Positions 13,961 through 25,123 of a stretch of DNA of 64,000 nt are shown here, piece by piece. The notes below the pieces were generated by a model. It was given only the letters and a program-made list of their open reading frames with translations. It ran no database searches and was not told where the DNA came from. Made by a program: the position numbers and the translations under genes. Positions within the stretch are counted from its first letter, which is position 1, and every line of letters starts with the position of its first letter. This DNA is from Hoplostethus atlanticus (lineage: Eukaryota; Chordata; Actinopteri; Trachichthyiformes; Trachichthyidae), in contig JAXDDX010000054.1 in the NCBI GenBank assembly GCA_034670405.1, positions 124,001-188,000 on the forward strand. Reading direction: 5' to 3'.

Positions 13961-14985
13961 TACCCGCGCCCGGGCTGATTTTTCTGTACTAGGGGGATTG
14001 ATGCAGCGCTCATCGTGACCAAGTGATCCTGAGCCATGAGAAATGAAACTGACTGGCCAAGATCTGAAGCCGGTGGATTTCCAAATCTCCCGGAGTTCAA
14101 ATACCTAATAACACTTTACCTTCACTTAAAAGAATTATGGTATTAACTTGGATATTAAATGTTACCACTTTTGCAGGATTATACCACTGCTATGATTAGT
14201 TACTCTTAGCAGTTTGATACATGTCAGCCTGTTGTAAATCCTATTCTTGAGAGGAAGTGCTAAATTAAAGCTGCCTGAAGGTCAGTTAAAGGTGACAACT
14301 TTCTGCTTCCTCGGGTAGCAGGTATGCATTGTACTGATTTAGTCCTAATTTCTGCTCTCAGATTTAGTTTTTTTGACCGAATGAGACGTGATGTTTTGCA
14401 CACCGATTTTTGTAAGTTGACATTTCTCAAACGTTGCTCTGAATCAATAACGATCTCTGGTGAAATGCCCGTCTTCATAGACAGGCACTGCTACAAACAT
14501 TGGTAGAAAACCAACTTGGAGCTCATAAATCTCTTTCCAGGAGGGCTGTAGCTCATTACAGCCATACAACCTGTATGTAGCAAAGTTGTTTACCAAGAAG
14601 ATTAGCAGTGGGTAGCTAGCAACCCCCTGTTGGAGACAACATGTCCAAAAAACATCCCCTGGAGGTGTTGTTGTTCTAAACAACCTGAGTCTTTGAGAAC
14701 TTTAATTACAGGTTAGATAACAAGACTAGAGCAGCGTGGCCATTATAGCTTTCCTCTCCCATTTTTCAAACGGGAACAGGTATGTGAGCAACCTAGTATA
14801 TTTATGACTGCATTCAATAATCTGTCAAAAAGATCAAGACTGCGATGATCTTAGCCGTCGCTGCAACAGCCCAGCAAGGAAAACCATCAGTTGCAAGCAG
14901 GCTAGCGGGGCAAGAAAGCACCTATTAGCTCTGCCGCTGTCGGGGTGTATTTCCACCCCCCGCGGCGATTCTATTTGTCACCCTC
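13961..14985. other. Noncoding stretch, nothing specific
   Basis: Single-copy noncoding sequence ending at the terminus of the transposon remnant. I see no exon or repeat structure in it. Confidence 0.45.
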
Positions 14986-15310
14986 TTAAAGGGGGGGTAT
15001 TGTACTCATTTTGGGCTATTTAAACTGTTCCTGGGGGTCTTTACAAGACGTTTGTGAAGTCTATATCAAAAAAAATCCTAAAACCAGCTTCTGTGGTGTG
15101 TGTTTCAGTCTCTCATTTTCTCCATTGTAAAGAACAGGCTGTTTTGAGGGCGTGGAGGTTGTATGTAATGAGCACTGCCCTGATTGGCCGCCTCACGCCT
15201 CATGGCAACGCAATCGCAATCGCACGCAATCGCCTGGCAGAGGCGGAGAGCAGAGCGCCCATGCTGCTCAAGGTAAACAAATAAGCTTGATGCAGAAATC
15301 TACCATAACC

Positions 15311-15415
15311 ATGGCGGCCGCTCCAGAACCAACACTGAGACCGGACATGTTTGAGCCGGAGTCTGACCCAGAATGGGAAGAGGCAGCTGAGCGGTTCCAC
15401 TTAGTTTCTCAATGA
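15311..15415 (+). pseudogene. 34-codon fragment of transposon P2X7-like ORF
   Basis: ATG at 15311, in a good start context (ACCATGG), opens a 34-codon frame containing LRPDMFEPESDPEW and an acidic stretch, then stops at TGA (15413). The RPxxFEPESD signature resembles the N-terminus of teleost transposon-encoded proteins annotated as P2X7-like, which continue into a Cys-rich zinc-binding domain. That domain is absent here. The fragment could be a first exon whose downstream exons were lost. Family assignment is from memory of the motif and is moderately uncertain. Confidence 0.4.
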
Positions 15416-16207
15416 TAACAATTCTGTGTAATATTGTACTTTCGTGCCGTTGTGTTTGTGTATGTGGGTGTGTGAGCGACACTCTCTGCTGTAGCCGGTC
15501 TGTTTATGGCTCATGTCCATAAGCTTATTGAATACAACTTGCAGACAAGCTAGGATTGACAATTTTGTTGAGCTAGTTAGCCAATATATTATTGGATGCA
15601 ATCTATTTGCATCCAAACAGCGCAGCCAAACAACCAAACACGATTGTACTAATGGTGGCTAAAGTTTACCAAGCCTGACACGTTCGACAGACTTATAAAA
15701 CAGACACTGGTCCCAACAAATAACTTTAAGATGAGTCCGGACTCCAACCAATAACTTTACTTTTACTTTACTTTACTTTTAATGACTCCAGCTTTAGTTT
15801 TCTTACTTCTTCCACAAGCCCGTGGCTAGCCCCGCTAGCTCGTTAGCTAACCAGCAGACGAATATACTAACGAGACTAATTTGGTAAATTAAATCAAAAC
15901 ATGGTGACACTTACAGATTCCAATTTTGCAGATGGGTCACGTACCTTATGAATTGCTCCATCTTTAAGCTTCAATTTAGATGCTAATCCTGCCGTTGCTC
16001 AAGCAGTCTGAGGACTGATCATCACACACAGAAAAAACTGTAGCCCTTGCCGTTAAAAATAAAATTAATCCGCTCTGTCCTGGCATTTTCGCGTGTTGGG
16101 AGACTGTGCAGGGATCTATGTTGCTGCCTGCATCCTACAAAATAATAACTGGAGAGTTGATATATCTCCGTAGATATGTTGTTTTAGCTTCACTTGTCGC
16201 AAAGTAA

Positions 16208-16456
16208 TGGTGCATTCCAGTATACTCGGAAAAAACGGCGTCCGAATGTGATATGCGCCTGATTCAATTCACTAATGGCGCTGTAGTAGTTGATGTTGAG
16301 TTTAGATGCTTGTAACATTCTGAGATTTACCATACAAACATGAGTTTGCTGTGGGCGATTATGTTTTCCCGAGCAGATGCACTGGAACACATTTAGATTG
16401 GAAGTTAGGAATACCGACTCGGAATTATCGATTTCCGAGTACAATGGAATGCACCA
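16208..16456. mobile_element. PIF/Harbinger-type MITE, 249 bp
   Basis: The termini are perfect inverted repeats at the ends: TGGTGCATTCC at 16208-16218 and GGAATGCACCA at 16446-16456. Similarity continues inward through ACTCGGAAA. The element is flanked by a 3-bp TAA duplication (16205-16207 and 16457-16459), which fits the TWA target preference of PIF/Harbinger elements. It has no coding capacity and is nested within the older transposon remnant, so it inserted later. Confidence 0.75.
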
Positions 16457-17873
16457 TAAGCAACGGCTTGCGGCACTGCCGTGAGCTGCATTTTGCGACG
16501 ACGTAAATGGGATTGGTTGTTCACCTGGGCGTGGGCATGCTCTGAGAGGGGCTGGATTAGCCCCTTATGACGTCCAAAGGAACCACTTTCTGAAACGGGC
16601 TGTTTTTCTCCTATCTTTGGCACCGTTTTTGGAAAAAGGAAAATACAGAAAAACGGGTTGACTTCCAGATTTCAAATCTTCTCAGCTGCTTAGGGAAGTA
16701 ATTTCCTGTGGAACATGTATAAGCGCCAGGAATAAACCGTTTTCCATAATATGGGACCTTTAAAATATTGACTTGGAGGGTGTCATCGTTGATTTCGTTG
16801 GTTTTGGCCCTTCACTTGTTGAAACTTTGCCGCGATGTAAGCCTCGTCCTCCCGCATTCACAATACAAGCGCACCTGTCATCCAACAGCAACCTCCCCGG
16901 TTCCTGTGCTGCTGCTGCTTCTGGCATAAGCTGTGCAACACCTACGCTGCTGTCGAACACTCTCCCTATTGCATTAGCCTCCCATCTCACAACCCCTCCT
17001 CCTCTAAATAATCTTCTGATAAGAAATAACACTGCTGATGATTAATTATACCCATTGTGCATGTGGACTGATCTACTCCCTCCTCACATCCATCTTCACC
17101 CCCCAACCCACACCTACTCTGCCTCTCACTCTCTGTCACGTGACCGGTTGGCTCTCTGAGTAGTTTTCAGAGGGACATAAAAGCTAGTCAGCTGTAAAGC
17201 CAAATGAAAGTCGTTTGCTCTGCACATACTCTACTAATGTAACGTACAGCTTTGGGGACAATTGGTCTTTCTGTAGTTATAAAGTGACTCATTCTTAAAG
17301 GCGGTGTTTGATAATTGAAAGTGATGGAAGGGAACAAAATTAGAACGGGCGTACTTTACTGATTGAGTCTTCTCTCTCTCTCTCTATCCCCCACCGTCTT
17401 GATTCCTCTCTTTCTTGCCCCTCCACCCTTTTCTTTGCCGACCACATCTGTAGTCAGATAGATTGAGGTGGCGGTAATTTTGTTTTTCATTTGTCTATCA
17501 CTCTTCATCCAGTTTGTTTTGTTTGCAATGTTCAAAAAAAAAAAAAGGAAGAAAAGAAGATGTCCTCATGCATTGTGACTGAGTATTTACCCCAGAGATT
17601 GCAGAGTTATTATAGAGCGGGGGTCTGGACACCCGGTGATGTATTGTGCTGAGCTTTGGGACAAGGCAAGGTTAGGAGGGAAAAGGGGTAAGAGCATGGG
17701 AGCGGGGGGCCGCTCAGTTAAGAGTTAAAGACGGAAAAGAAAAACAACTCGCTCAGAGACACACCAACTTCATCACACACCTCTCAAAATGACAGTGACT
17801 AGAGCTGCATGTCTTGTCGTGTGTTTCATCCTCTCAATCACCTTTCCATCAAATATCCCCTTACTGGTGTTCA

Positions 17874-17874
<1 letters not shown>

Positions 17875-17912
<38 letters not shown>

Positions 17913-17917
17913 ACACA
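17875..17917. repeat. (AC)n microsatellite, 43 bp
   Basis: An AC run interrupted by one T at 17908. Confidence 0.95.
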
Positions 17918-18276
17918 TGCTACCTTCTAACAGGTTGTCATAGCAGTGCCGCATGGTTGTCAGTATCAAGGAATGTCCAAATGTCTGGAGTGCAGAAGAT
18001 GGCTTGTGCTGTCAATGACAACACCATGTCTGAGTTACCCCAGGACGTGAGGCTGAACAATATTGCAGGGGCGGAACGTTACAGCTCTGCTCAAGTTGAA
18101 TGACAACCAGTGTGATCTTGTACCAGTAGACCATTTTTGAAAAAAGAACATATTACCAGATAAAAACAACTGTACATTTATCTAAATACATTTGGCTATA
18201 AATTGACATTTATGAGTACAAACTTACCATGTATTTTACAATATTATAAGGGGACAAATCTTATATCTTGACCCAC

Positions 18277-18293
18277 AAAAAAAAAAAAAAAAA
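18277..18293. repeat. A17 homopolymer
   Basis: Seventeen consecutive A. There is no upstream SINE or LINE body that would make it a retroposon tail. Confidence 0.9.
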
Positions 18294-18487
18294 GGAAATG
18301 AGCTAAATGTTTAAATTTTGCTGCTGTTTAATAGTGTCCAGAAACCAAGATGCTATATTGCAGGCACACTGAACGTGGTAACCTAGATATCTAGTGAGAG
18401 GTGACTTCCATATGCCATATAATATTATTTTTTTGATAAAGAATATGGTAGAAAATATTGCTACCATAATGTAACATTTAAAAAATG

Positions 18488-18512
18488 AATGCTCTCTAAT
18501 ATAGAGAGCATT
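18488..18512. repeat. Perfect 11-bp hairpin with 3-nt loop
   Basis: AATGCTCTCTA at 18488-18498 pairs exactly with TAGAGAGCATT at 18502-18512, and TTT follows. On the + strand this resembles a stem-loop with a U tract. No eukaryotic terminator or known RNA family is implied. Confidence 0.75.
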
Positions 18513-19500
18513 TTTCCTAAGATCAAAATGCATGTAGCATTACGTTGAAATTAATTCCCTTGGATGACGATCTTTAAATGGGAACGGTTGTGGACTTTTC
18601 AATTTGTGTTTTCTTTCAAATGCAGAAACGGCAGAGAACAAACAGTTGTGAGTGCTTCTAAAATGTCTTTTCCTACTTATTTTAAATGTTATGGTATGGG
18701 AATTGAGCAACGCTGTTACACTGCAGCCAAAAAGTCAGAGCCTTCAGGGTATTGAATTAATTATTACTTCTTCATGCCTTTCGTTGTTATGATATGAGCG
18801 ATTACACATTCACCAGAACCAGAACTTTATTTACTGGAGTTTGCTGGTTGTGTTTTCTTTCAACTTGCTCTTTGAAAAAAAAAAAAGACAAACACCCGCC
18901 GCTAATCCCACAGCACATTATTTCACGTTTTCCTTATTGTCACATGTCGTATGTGAAATCGCCTTATTGCTGTCAGAGCATCTCCGAGCACAGCAATCAT
19001 CTCCTGTGATTTTAGATTTGTTGTTTGTTCCTGCATCTCATGCATTTAAAAAAAAAAACACTGTTTGAATAAATGTCAGCTCCTTCACGGGCTGAGGCTT
19101 TACCTTCCGTCCAACCATTTCATGCACATACAAGAAAAAAATATGGGAGATAAATTTGCTACTAATTGAACACCAAACTATACATTTGGACCGTGATGGG
19201 CAGCTCTCGGACTAAATTCAGTCACACAAATGCACCGTTTTAAGTTGCTTCTACTCTAGGCTGGCAGGTAGGGTGGATAGTAGATGAAAGCGAGCAGGAA
19301 ATTGAATGTGCATGACAATGGGAAGTGTCCAGGTGACCCCTAATTGAACAGCAAGCCATTCAGCCCCCCGCCCCCCCAACTCCCCAAACCCCCATCATGT
19401 CTTCAAGCCATAAGTGATGAGAGTGTCATTCAGCTCCGACCCAGCACTTCCCTCCTGTGCCTGTATCAGCAGCAGATGTTTGATCGGAGATAAGCGCGCG

Positions 19501-19816
19501 GGTCAATGTCGACCTCATCACAACGGACCTAGTTTCCCCCCATCACGCCAATAACTGCCGCACCACGGGTCCTCCCCTTTGCTGCTGTCTGATTGACAGC
19601 TCTCTACTGACAAGGTTTATGGGGGTCAGGACCTTCCTCTCTGTCACCTCTAATTGGAGTACCACGCCATTAGCTGGTGGACCCCGACCTTGGCTGGCAA
19701 AGACCGGACTGTTACCCTCTGTGTGAGAGGCAATAGAACCCCTCTGATGAATTAACTGTGGCACAGCTACAAACCTCCTCCTCCGGTCCTCTCCTGACAT
19801 CAAGGAGAGCCAACGA
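19501..19816. promoter_or_regulatory. Candidate regulatory DNA
   Basis: Single-copy sequence free of simple repeats, with TAATTGG and CATTAG cores around 19651-19672. The opposite strand is open for 86 codons (19543-19803) without a recognisable domain. Function is inferred from composition only. Confidence 0.2.
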
Positions 19817-19840
19817 TTTTTTTTTTTTTTTTTTTTTTTT
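19817..19840. repeat. T24 homopolymer
   Basis: Twenty-four consecutive T, the longest homopolymer in the window. No adjacent retroposon body was recognised, so it is not called a poly-A tail on the minus strand. Confidence 0.95.
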
Positions 19841-20000
19841 GAGCGATCAGCGTCTACTCAGTAGGTGAAGGTGCGTGCTCGGTCAAGCGTTCAGAGGAAA
19901 CTACCGCTAAGTGCGGCGCGGGGCCGTTTTTTTTTTAGAGGGCAAACGTCCAAAATATGCCGAGGCTATCCTCGATACGCCGGCGCTACTCGACCCTAAA
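19841..20000. other. Small CpG-dense patch
   Basis: About 17 CpG dinucleotides lie in roughly 155 bp, far above the surrounding density, beginning directly after the T24 run. It is too short for a classical CpG island. It could be a short unmethylated regulatory patch or chance. Confidence 0.4.
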
Positions 20001-22560
20001 ACAAACAGACGAATCAGAATAATTGACCTTCAGGCTGTGTTACATCGTTAACCGGTCCTGCTGGGAGTTAAACCTCTACCGCAGGTTCCCCGCGGTGGGG
20101 GCCCCCCTGCCACGCCGGTGATTCCCACACTACACGCAAAACACTGCAGGTGAGCTGACCATATTTGAATAAGTCTGTGGGGTGAAAAAGGATACCGTAA
20201 ACCATTAAGCGTAGGGAATGTACGTATAGGACTCGCCCCCCCCCCCCCTGCTTGCGACCGTATAAATATTTTCTATATGGCAGATTGTGGCTTTTCCCAG
20301 GATTACAGCTAAATCTTATAATTAGCATGAAAGGCCAGAGAGAGAGAGAGGAGAATATGACTGGACGAGGCGGCTGACCTCTGCTATCTTCCCCGGGCAT
20401 GCCTATAGCTTATCTGGGTCCATGGCGGCAATATTTATGTATAACTTAAGCAGTTCAGAGATGTGCGGCCGCGTAAGCTGCCGTGTGACAGTTCGATTTC
20501 TGGATTGGTTTTTGATTACAGGGCAAGCATGGCAGAACCTTTCAGAGAGGACTTAACTGACCCCTGAACAGCTTTTTTTAAATTTTTTTCATGCAAAAGT
20601 GACTGATAATGTTTCATCATTACACAATTTTGGACCACATAACTTTAAAGAAAGGACGATCCATCATGTTCCCAGTCTGAATTCAAAAGGATCTCCCCTC
20701 CCCAGTACATTTTGATCATTCACCAACAGCCGTTCTACCCTTAACAGAAAGTGCACAATTTTTTTTCTCGGGGCTAGGAACTATTCATTGGTCGGATATT
20801 ATTGCCAATTGAGTAAGTCAGCCGGGACAAATGAATTTCGGTGTGAGAAGTATGTGGTTAGGTCACTGACACTGCACCAACACGTCCACTCTCCCATCTC
20901 GGCAACATATTTACTCTACCAACAAAACCCCCTCGGTTTGGCACGAAACGTTTCGCTTCAACTTTTATTTAAATTACATATTGCTGCTTGTGTAATCTCC
21001 AGGCTGGAAAACACAGAAGTCTAGTGGTTTCCCAGGGTTTCTTTCCTTCCCTCAGCCATGCTAGTCTTTACTTAAAGAACACTGGTGGAAGCTCAAACAC
21101 CGGCAGCCACCAGTTGTAGCATGCCGGGGCTAACCGTAGAGCAGGCCTACTGATTTAACCTGTCGTGGAAATCAACTTTGATCACCTGGATGTTAATTGA
21201 CATGATGCTGGTTTAGCTATTGATTTTGACGCTGGTTCACAGCAGCCATTTGAGGGATTTATGACCACGAGCAATGAAGGGGAATGAGGCTTGATGTAGT
21301 GTCATTAAGAGCTGATGTTTTGATATTTGCCATAGTGCTGTGGCCCCTTTCTCTTCGCTCAGTGAAGAGGACTAACATGGTGTTCATGTTCATTTCAAGC
21401 TCTGTCCTAAAGAGACTCGAGGTAATGGTGAAAAGGTAGTGTGACTCCATCCGTCGTGGTCTTTTGCAAAGCCAGCGTACGACTTAACTTTTAATTTGAA
21501 ATTGGACTTTTGCTCAGTTTGATTAATATGTATGTGCTCATGTTTGGTCATATCAAGGTTTGGCAGAGTTCGGATGCACCTGAGGTGAAAATTAGCCGTG
21601 TAATCACAAATGGATTATGCAAATCGAAGATCAATTGCGTTTTTTTTTTTCCTTGTTCGCCGGGAAAATGTAGAGACTTTGTTTCCTGAAGCTTTTTGGC
21701 CATCAAGGTGAGTTTGTGTGGGGGGAGCCAGCGGGGTTCCTCATCCCCCCTCCAGCAGGTAACGAGCTTATTTTCCATACGTAGCCAGGTGCCTGTTTTA
21801 AGATAGAGACTTTAACGGCGGCGGCGTGGTGGTGAATTCCAAATCGAGCCGTGCCCAGGTACAATAACGCTGTTATGAATGCAGCCCGTGATGTTGATGG
21901 CATCCATATCACACTCAGAGGGACTGGGGGGAAGGAAAAAAAAAGGAGGCTGACATCTGTTTTAAGCACACTCCAGCCTTTACATCTCCCCACAAAGTCA
22001 TGGGGTTGGGGAGGCGCACGTCTGGCATTCCTAGATTAAATGTGTCAACAAGCTTAACTGCTGGCTTTTGAAACCTGCCTCTCTCTCTCTCTTTGCGATT
22101 CCCCCGACGGTTGGCTAATTTCCGTTTTCTTAAGCATATGGTTAACACAATAATACAGGCAACCCCCTACATGATGATGCTGGCCTTCTCCCAAAGCAAT
22201 GCCTCAATATGTCGTTCCTATTAAAAACAAAATGACCTCAATGTCGCTTTAGGAAAATAAGACTGTACGCATTTTTTGTGTTTTTTTCAATTAATGATTA
22301 ATGACTTGAACTTAATGGTGATATTTTCTTCTTTTTTGTACGTATATGCCCTTCATAGTTAAAACTGATGCAGGAAATGTTGAGTGGCGTTCCTTGTAAA
22401 CCCCTTGCGTGATAAACCCATACAATGGTCCCCGAAAGAAAGAAAGAAGCGCCGGTCTGTGATAGACCGCCGTTTGCTATCAAGCCAGTGTTTTTGGCTA
22501 CCTCATCTAGTTGGATTTTTCTTGGCTTGGTTATGGGGATTACTCTTTTGGACGAGCTTT
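20001..22560. other. Noncoding stretch, nothing specific
   Basis: It contains a C13 run at 20236-20248 and a few short purine or pyrimidine tracts. There is no gene-like structure. Confidence 0.5.
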
Positions 22561-22574
22561 AAAGACTGCAGTGG

Positions 22575-22667
22575 GAGAGAGAGAGAGAGAGAGAGGCAGG
22601 CAGCTGGGCTTTAGGATAGGATAAAACAGGAAGGGGGGGAGAGAGAGAGAGAGAGGAGAGAGAGAGG
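22575..22667. repeat. Two (GA)n tracts
   Basis: (GA)n at 22575-22595 and an imperfect (GA)n at 22639-22667 are separated by about 40 bp. They make a polypurine region. Confidence 0.9.
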
Positions 22668-22739
22668 TGTTTAGTTGCTCAGGAAACGTTCCCTTTCTCC
22701 ATTCCCTTCTCCTCTTTTCATGGCTGAAGGTCAGGATAA

Positions 22740-23340
22740 ATAATCGATAGCATTAAAAAGAGCTCTTGGTACCCAGTCTATTGAGCCTGAGACTCGGTCC
22801 CCATCGACAATTAAAGGCCCCTGAGTCATTAATGTTCAAGTAGCCTGGAAACCCCTTAGCATTGTTCCTTCTCAATGAGAGGAAATCCAATGCAGGCTTG
22901 AGGTTTGCCACGCTTGGGTCATGACATTGACGGGTGATTTGGAGCCACGCTGACACCGTTCTCTCATAAAGCTGGACAGGAGGAAGATACCCTTTCAAAC
23001 GCCGATGCACACGCAGCCCCACCTCCTCCCCTAGTGCCCACATCCAAACACCGCTTGACTTTACAGTTATTTTTTATTTTTTTAAAAACGAGAGAAAACA
23101 ATTACAGCCCGGCTTGGTGGGAAGAAGCACGAGTGAAAGAGGGACAGACAGAGACGGAGGGAACAGAAAACAAAATGTGAAGGCTGGCTCCTTTTCAAGG
23201 CGCTGTGTCACTATCAATAGTGACACCTTGAACAATTCAGTCAGTGATATTGAAAGTGCTGTGTGTCAGCAACCCTGCCGGTAACACTCCCAGAAGGCAC
23301 CAGCTCCCCCGGTGGCAGGTCACACTATAAAAAGAACAAT
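22740..23340. promoter_or_regulatory. Candidate regulatory DNA with a hairpin
   Basis: Single-copy sequence, open on the minus strand for 96 codons (22753-23043) without a domain. It includes a strong imperfect palindrome at 23194-23232. Regulatory nature is a guess from lack of repeats and composition. Confidence 0.2.
23194..23232. repeat. Extended palindrome/hairpin
   Basis: GTGTCACTAT at 23205-23214 pairs exactly with ATAGTGACAC at 23217-23226 across a 2-nt loop. After a one-sided bulge the stem continues as TTCAAG (23194-23199) with CTTGAA (23227-23232). The 16 paired positions suggest cruciform or RNA hairpin potential. Confidence 0.75.
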
Positions 23341-23436
23341 CAGAGTGGCCTGATGGAACTAATTTCATCTGCCCTTTAATGCTCCCTTTCCTTCCCTTCT
23401 TTCACTCACTCATCCTTTCTCCCAAGCTCCGTCTTT

Positions 23437-23440
23437 TACT

Positions 23441-23476
<36 letters not shown>

Positions 23477-23577
23477 TCACACACACACACACATTTATGC
23501 CTTCTCATGGGTCCTCCCTCTCCCTGTGTCTGTGTCTCTCTCTCTCTCTCTCTCTGTCTGTCTCCTCTCTGTACCCA
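23437..23577. repeat. Compound (TC)n-(CA)n-(TC)n microsatellite
   Basis: (TC)n at 23440-23454 runs into an interrupted (CA)n at 23454-23493, and another (TC)n follows at 23535-23555. The 133-codon open frame over this region is low-complexity artefact. Confidence 0.95.
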
Positions 23578-23734
23578 CCTCTCTAGCCCCGTCTCATCTC
23601 AGCCACTCTTCGGTTCTCGTCAGGCTTTCCTTACCTTTTGCTTTGCGGTCACGTTTCATCTCCGTGCATGACTCATTCTGCTCAATAAGCTCCAAAGTAA
23701 GCAGATTTGTCCATCCTCTCTTCTCCCTCCCTCT

Positions 23735-23873
23735 CCTCTCCCCCTCCCCCCCCCCCCTCCCCCTAAGAAGGCTATTGTGATTCATGGAGGAAACCCTTCA
23801 GAGCAAATATTCTCTGGGCATTTCATGTATAAACATGCCTGACTTTCTATCACCGGGGGGGGGGGGGGGGGGG
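23735..23873. repeat. C-rich tract and G19 run
   Basis: A C-rich tract at about 23738-23763 and 19 consecutive G at 23855-23873 lie about 90 bp apart. Both can form G-quadruplex or i-motif structures and are prone to sequencing error. Confidence 0.85.
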
Positions 23874-23879
23874 AATGGA

Positions 23880-25080
23880 AAATGCAAAAAAGCTTTGTGT
23901 AACACAGTGATTCGATACTGTAACAACCAACAAATGTTTTGATGCATCGGTCTGAGCCATTCGGTCAAGTTAATGCCAAATGTGATAAATAGATTAGCCC
24001 CTAGATGGTGGCCTAAAACGAATTCCTCCCAATGCTTAAGGCAGGGTTGTCATTCTAGCTAATTTGTTGGGATTTTGCTGCCAAAAGAGTCCAACCGATG
24101 ATGAAAGGAGTCGGCCCCTTTAGCATTTAGACTGAAATAAACAAATTCATACTCTCTATTAATATATATGTATTTTAACCGGATCTGAAATCCCTCCCTC
24201 GGAACGCCATCCTCGGGATTAAGGGTCAGAAAATGCAATCTGAGTTGAATTAAGGAGAGCAACCTCGATGTCACGCGGCGAGAGAGAACGCGCTCGAAAA
24301 AAAATGAGCATTAGCATTCTCATGTCTGCATAACATTGCTATATATAAATCAAGTGTTTGTGGAGAGCTTTTGGAGTGACTGCAGAAATGCACCCGAACG
24401 AGTGGGTCGGCTCAAAGCAAGGAGATGTAGTTGCAGTAACATGAGGGGGGTGATAGGAAGCACTGGTGCAAACATTTTGCACCTTTTTCTTCCATCCTTC
24501 ATCACCTGCTTGATTCCTAAATTATAAGACAAACTCTTGAATGTTGACAATGCAATATAACATGACATGTCAGCAAAAACTACCTGGCTAAGCAATGCAA
24601 ACTTCAATTATTATTTTTCTCTTCTGTCAGACGGCCATATTTATTGTCTCGGAGTATGTACAGTACGCTGCACTGGAACATACATATGGACCGGCGTGAG
24701 GAAGTTAGATTAAAATTGATTTTCCTCCCCTTGGGAAGTGGAAAAAGTCAAAAATGGTTACTTGCACATTTATGAAACAGATTTAGTCTGTTGACATTGA
24801 AGGCCATTTGATAAGTAATTAAATAGCCTCTCTCCAAGACAAGGTGACAGGTAACTCTTTCACGTGCTCCCTCGTGTGCAGTAGCGCTGTAATGATATAC
24901 TGTCGGGAGCTTGTTGTTTTGTGCCTGCTGCATAGACGGAAGAGATCAAATGTTTTTTCGTGGTTGCAGCAGAGGATAGAATCAGAATTGGTCAGCCGTG
25001 GTCAGTCGTGCCAATTGTGTAAGAGGGTGACTGAGAGAATTGAGGGAGGAAAGGCACTGGAATATATACAGTATCTAGGT
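23880..25080. other. Noncoding stretch, nothing specific
   Basis: AT-rich single-copy DNA. No feature can be supported. Confidence 0.45.
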
Positions 25081-25084
25081 GAAT

Positions 25085-25123
25085 ATGTGTGTGTGTCGGT
25101 GTCGGTGTGTGTGTGTGTGTGTG
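25085..25123. repeat. (GT)n microsatellite, interrupted
   Basis: A GT run with two CG interruptions (GTCGGT). Confidence 0.9.

Larger units (their letters stand above)
14986..16763 (+). mobile_element. Remnant DNA transposon, ISL2EU-like (class uncertain)
   Basis: The segment begins TTAAAGGGGGGGTATTGT and ends ...ATATGGGACCTTTAA, so both ends read TTAAAGG inward, followed by a related TATT or CATATT word. This implies short imperfect terminal inverted repeats. It carries a small ORF fragment (15311-15415) resembling the start of P2X7-like proteins encoded by teleost transposons. The 3' part (about 16500-16763) resembles 3' ends of such fish elements as I know them. A Harbinger-type MITE is nested inside at 16208-16456. 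There is no intact transposase, so it is inactive. A clear target-site duplication was not found, so the exact limits and superfamily are tentative. Confidence 0.5.
16764..19500. other. Noncoding stretch with microsatellites
   Basis: It holds (TC)n at 17369-17385, an interrupted (AC)n at 17875-17917, A17 at 18277-18293 and a perfect 11-bp hairpin at 18488-18512. Open frames on both strands at 16760-17045 lack recognisable domains. Confidence 0.5.

Noticed and set aside
16760..17045. Two overlapping 90-codon frames on opposite strands
   Set aside because: No recognisable domain. Paired open frames reflect base composition just after a transposon end.
23379..23780. 133-codon Ser/Leu-rich open frame
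   Set aside because: It is translated from compound (TC)n and (CA)n microsatellites.
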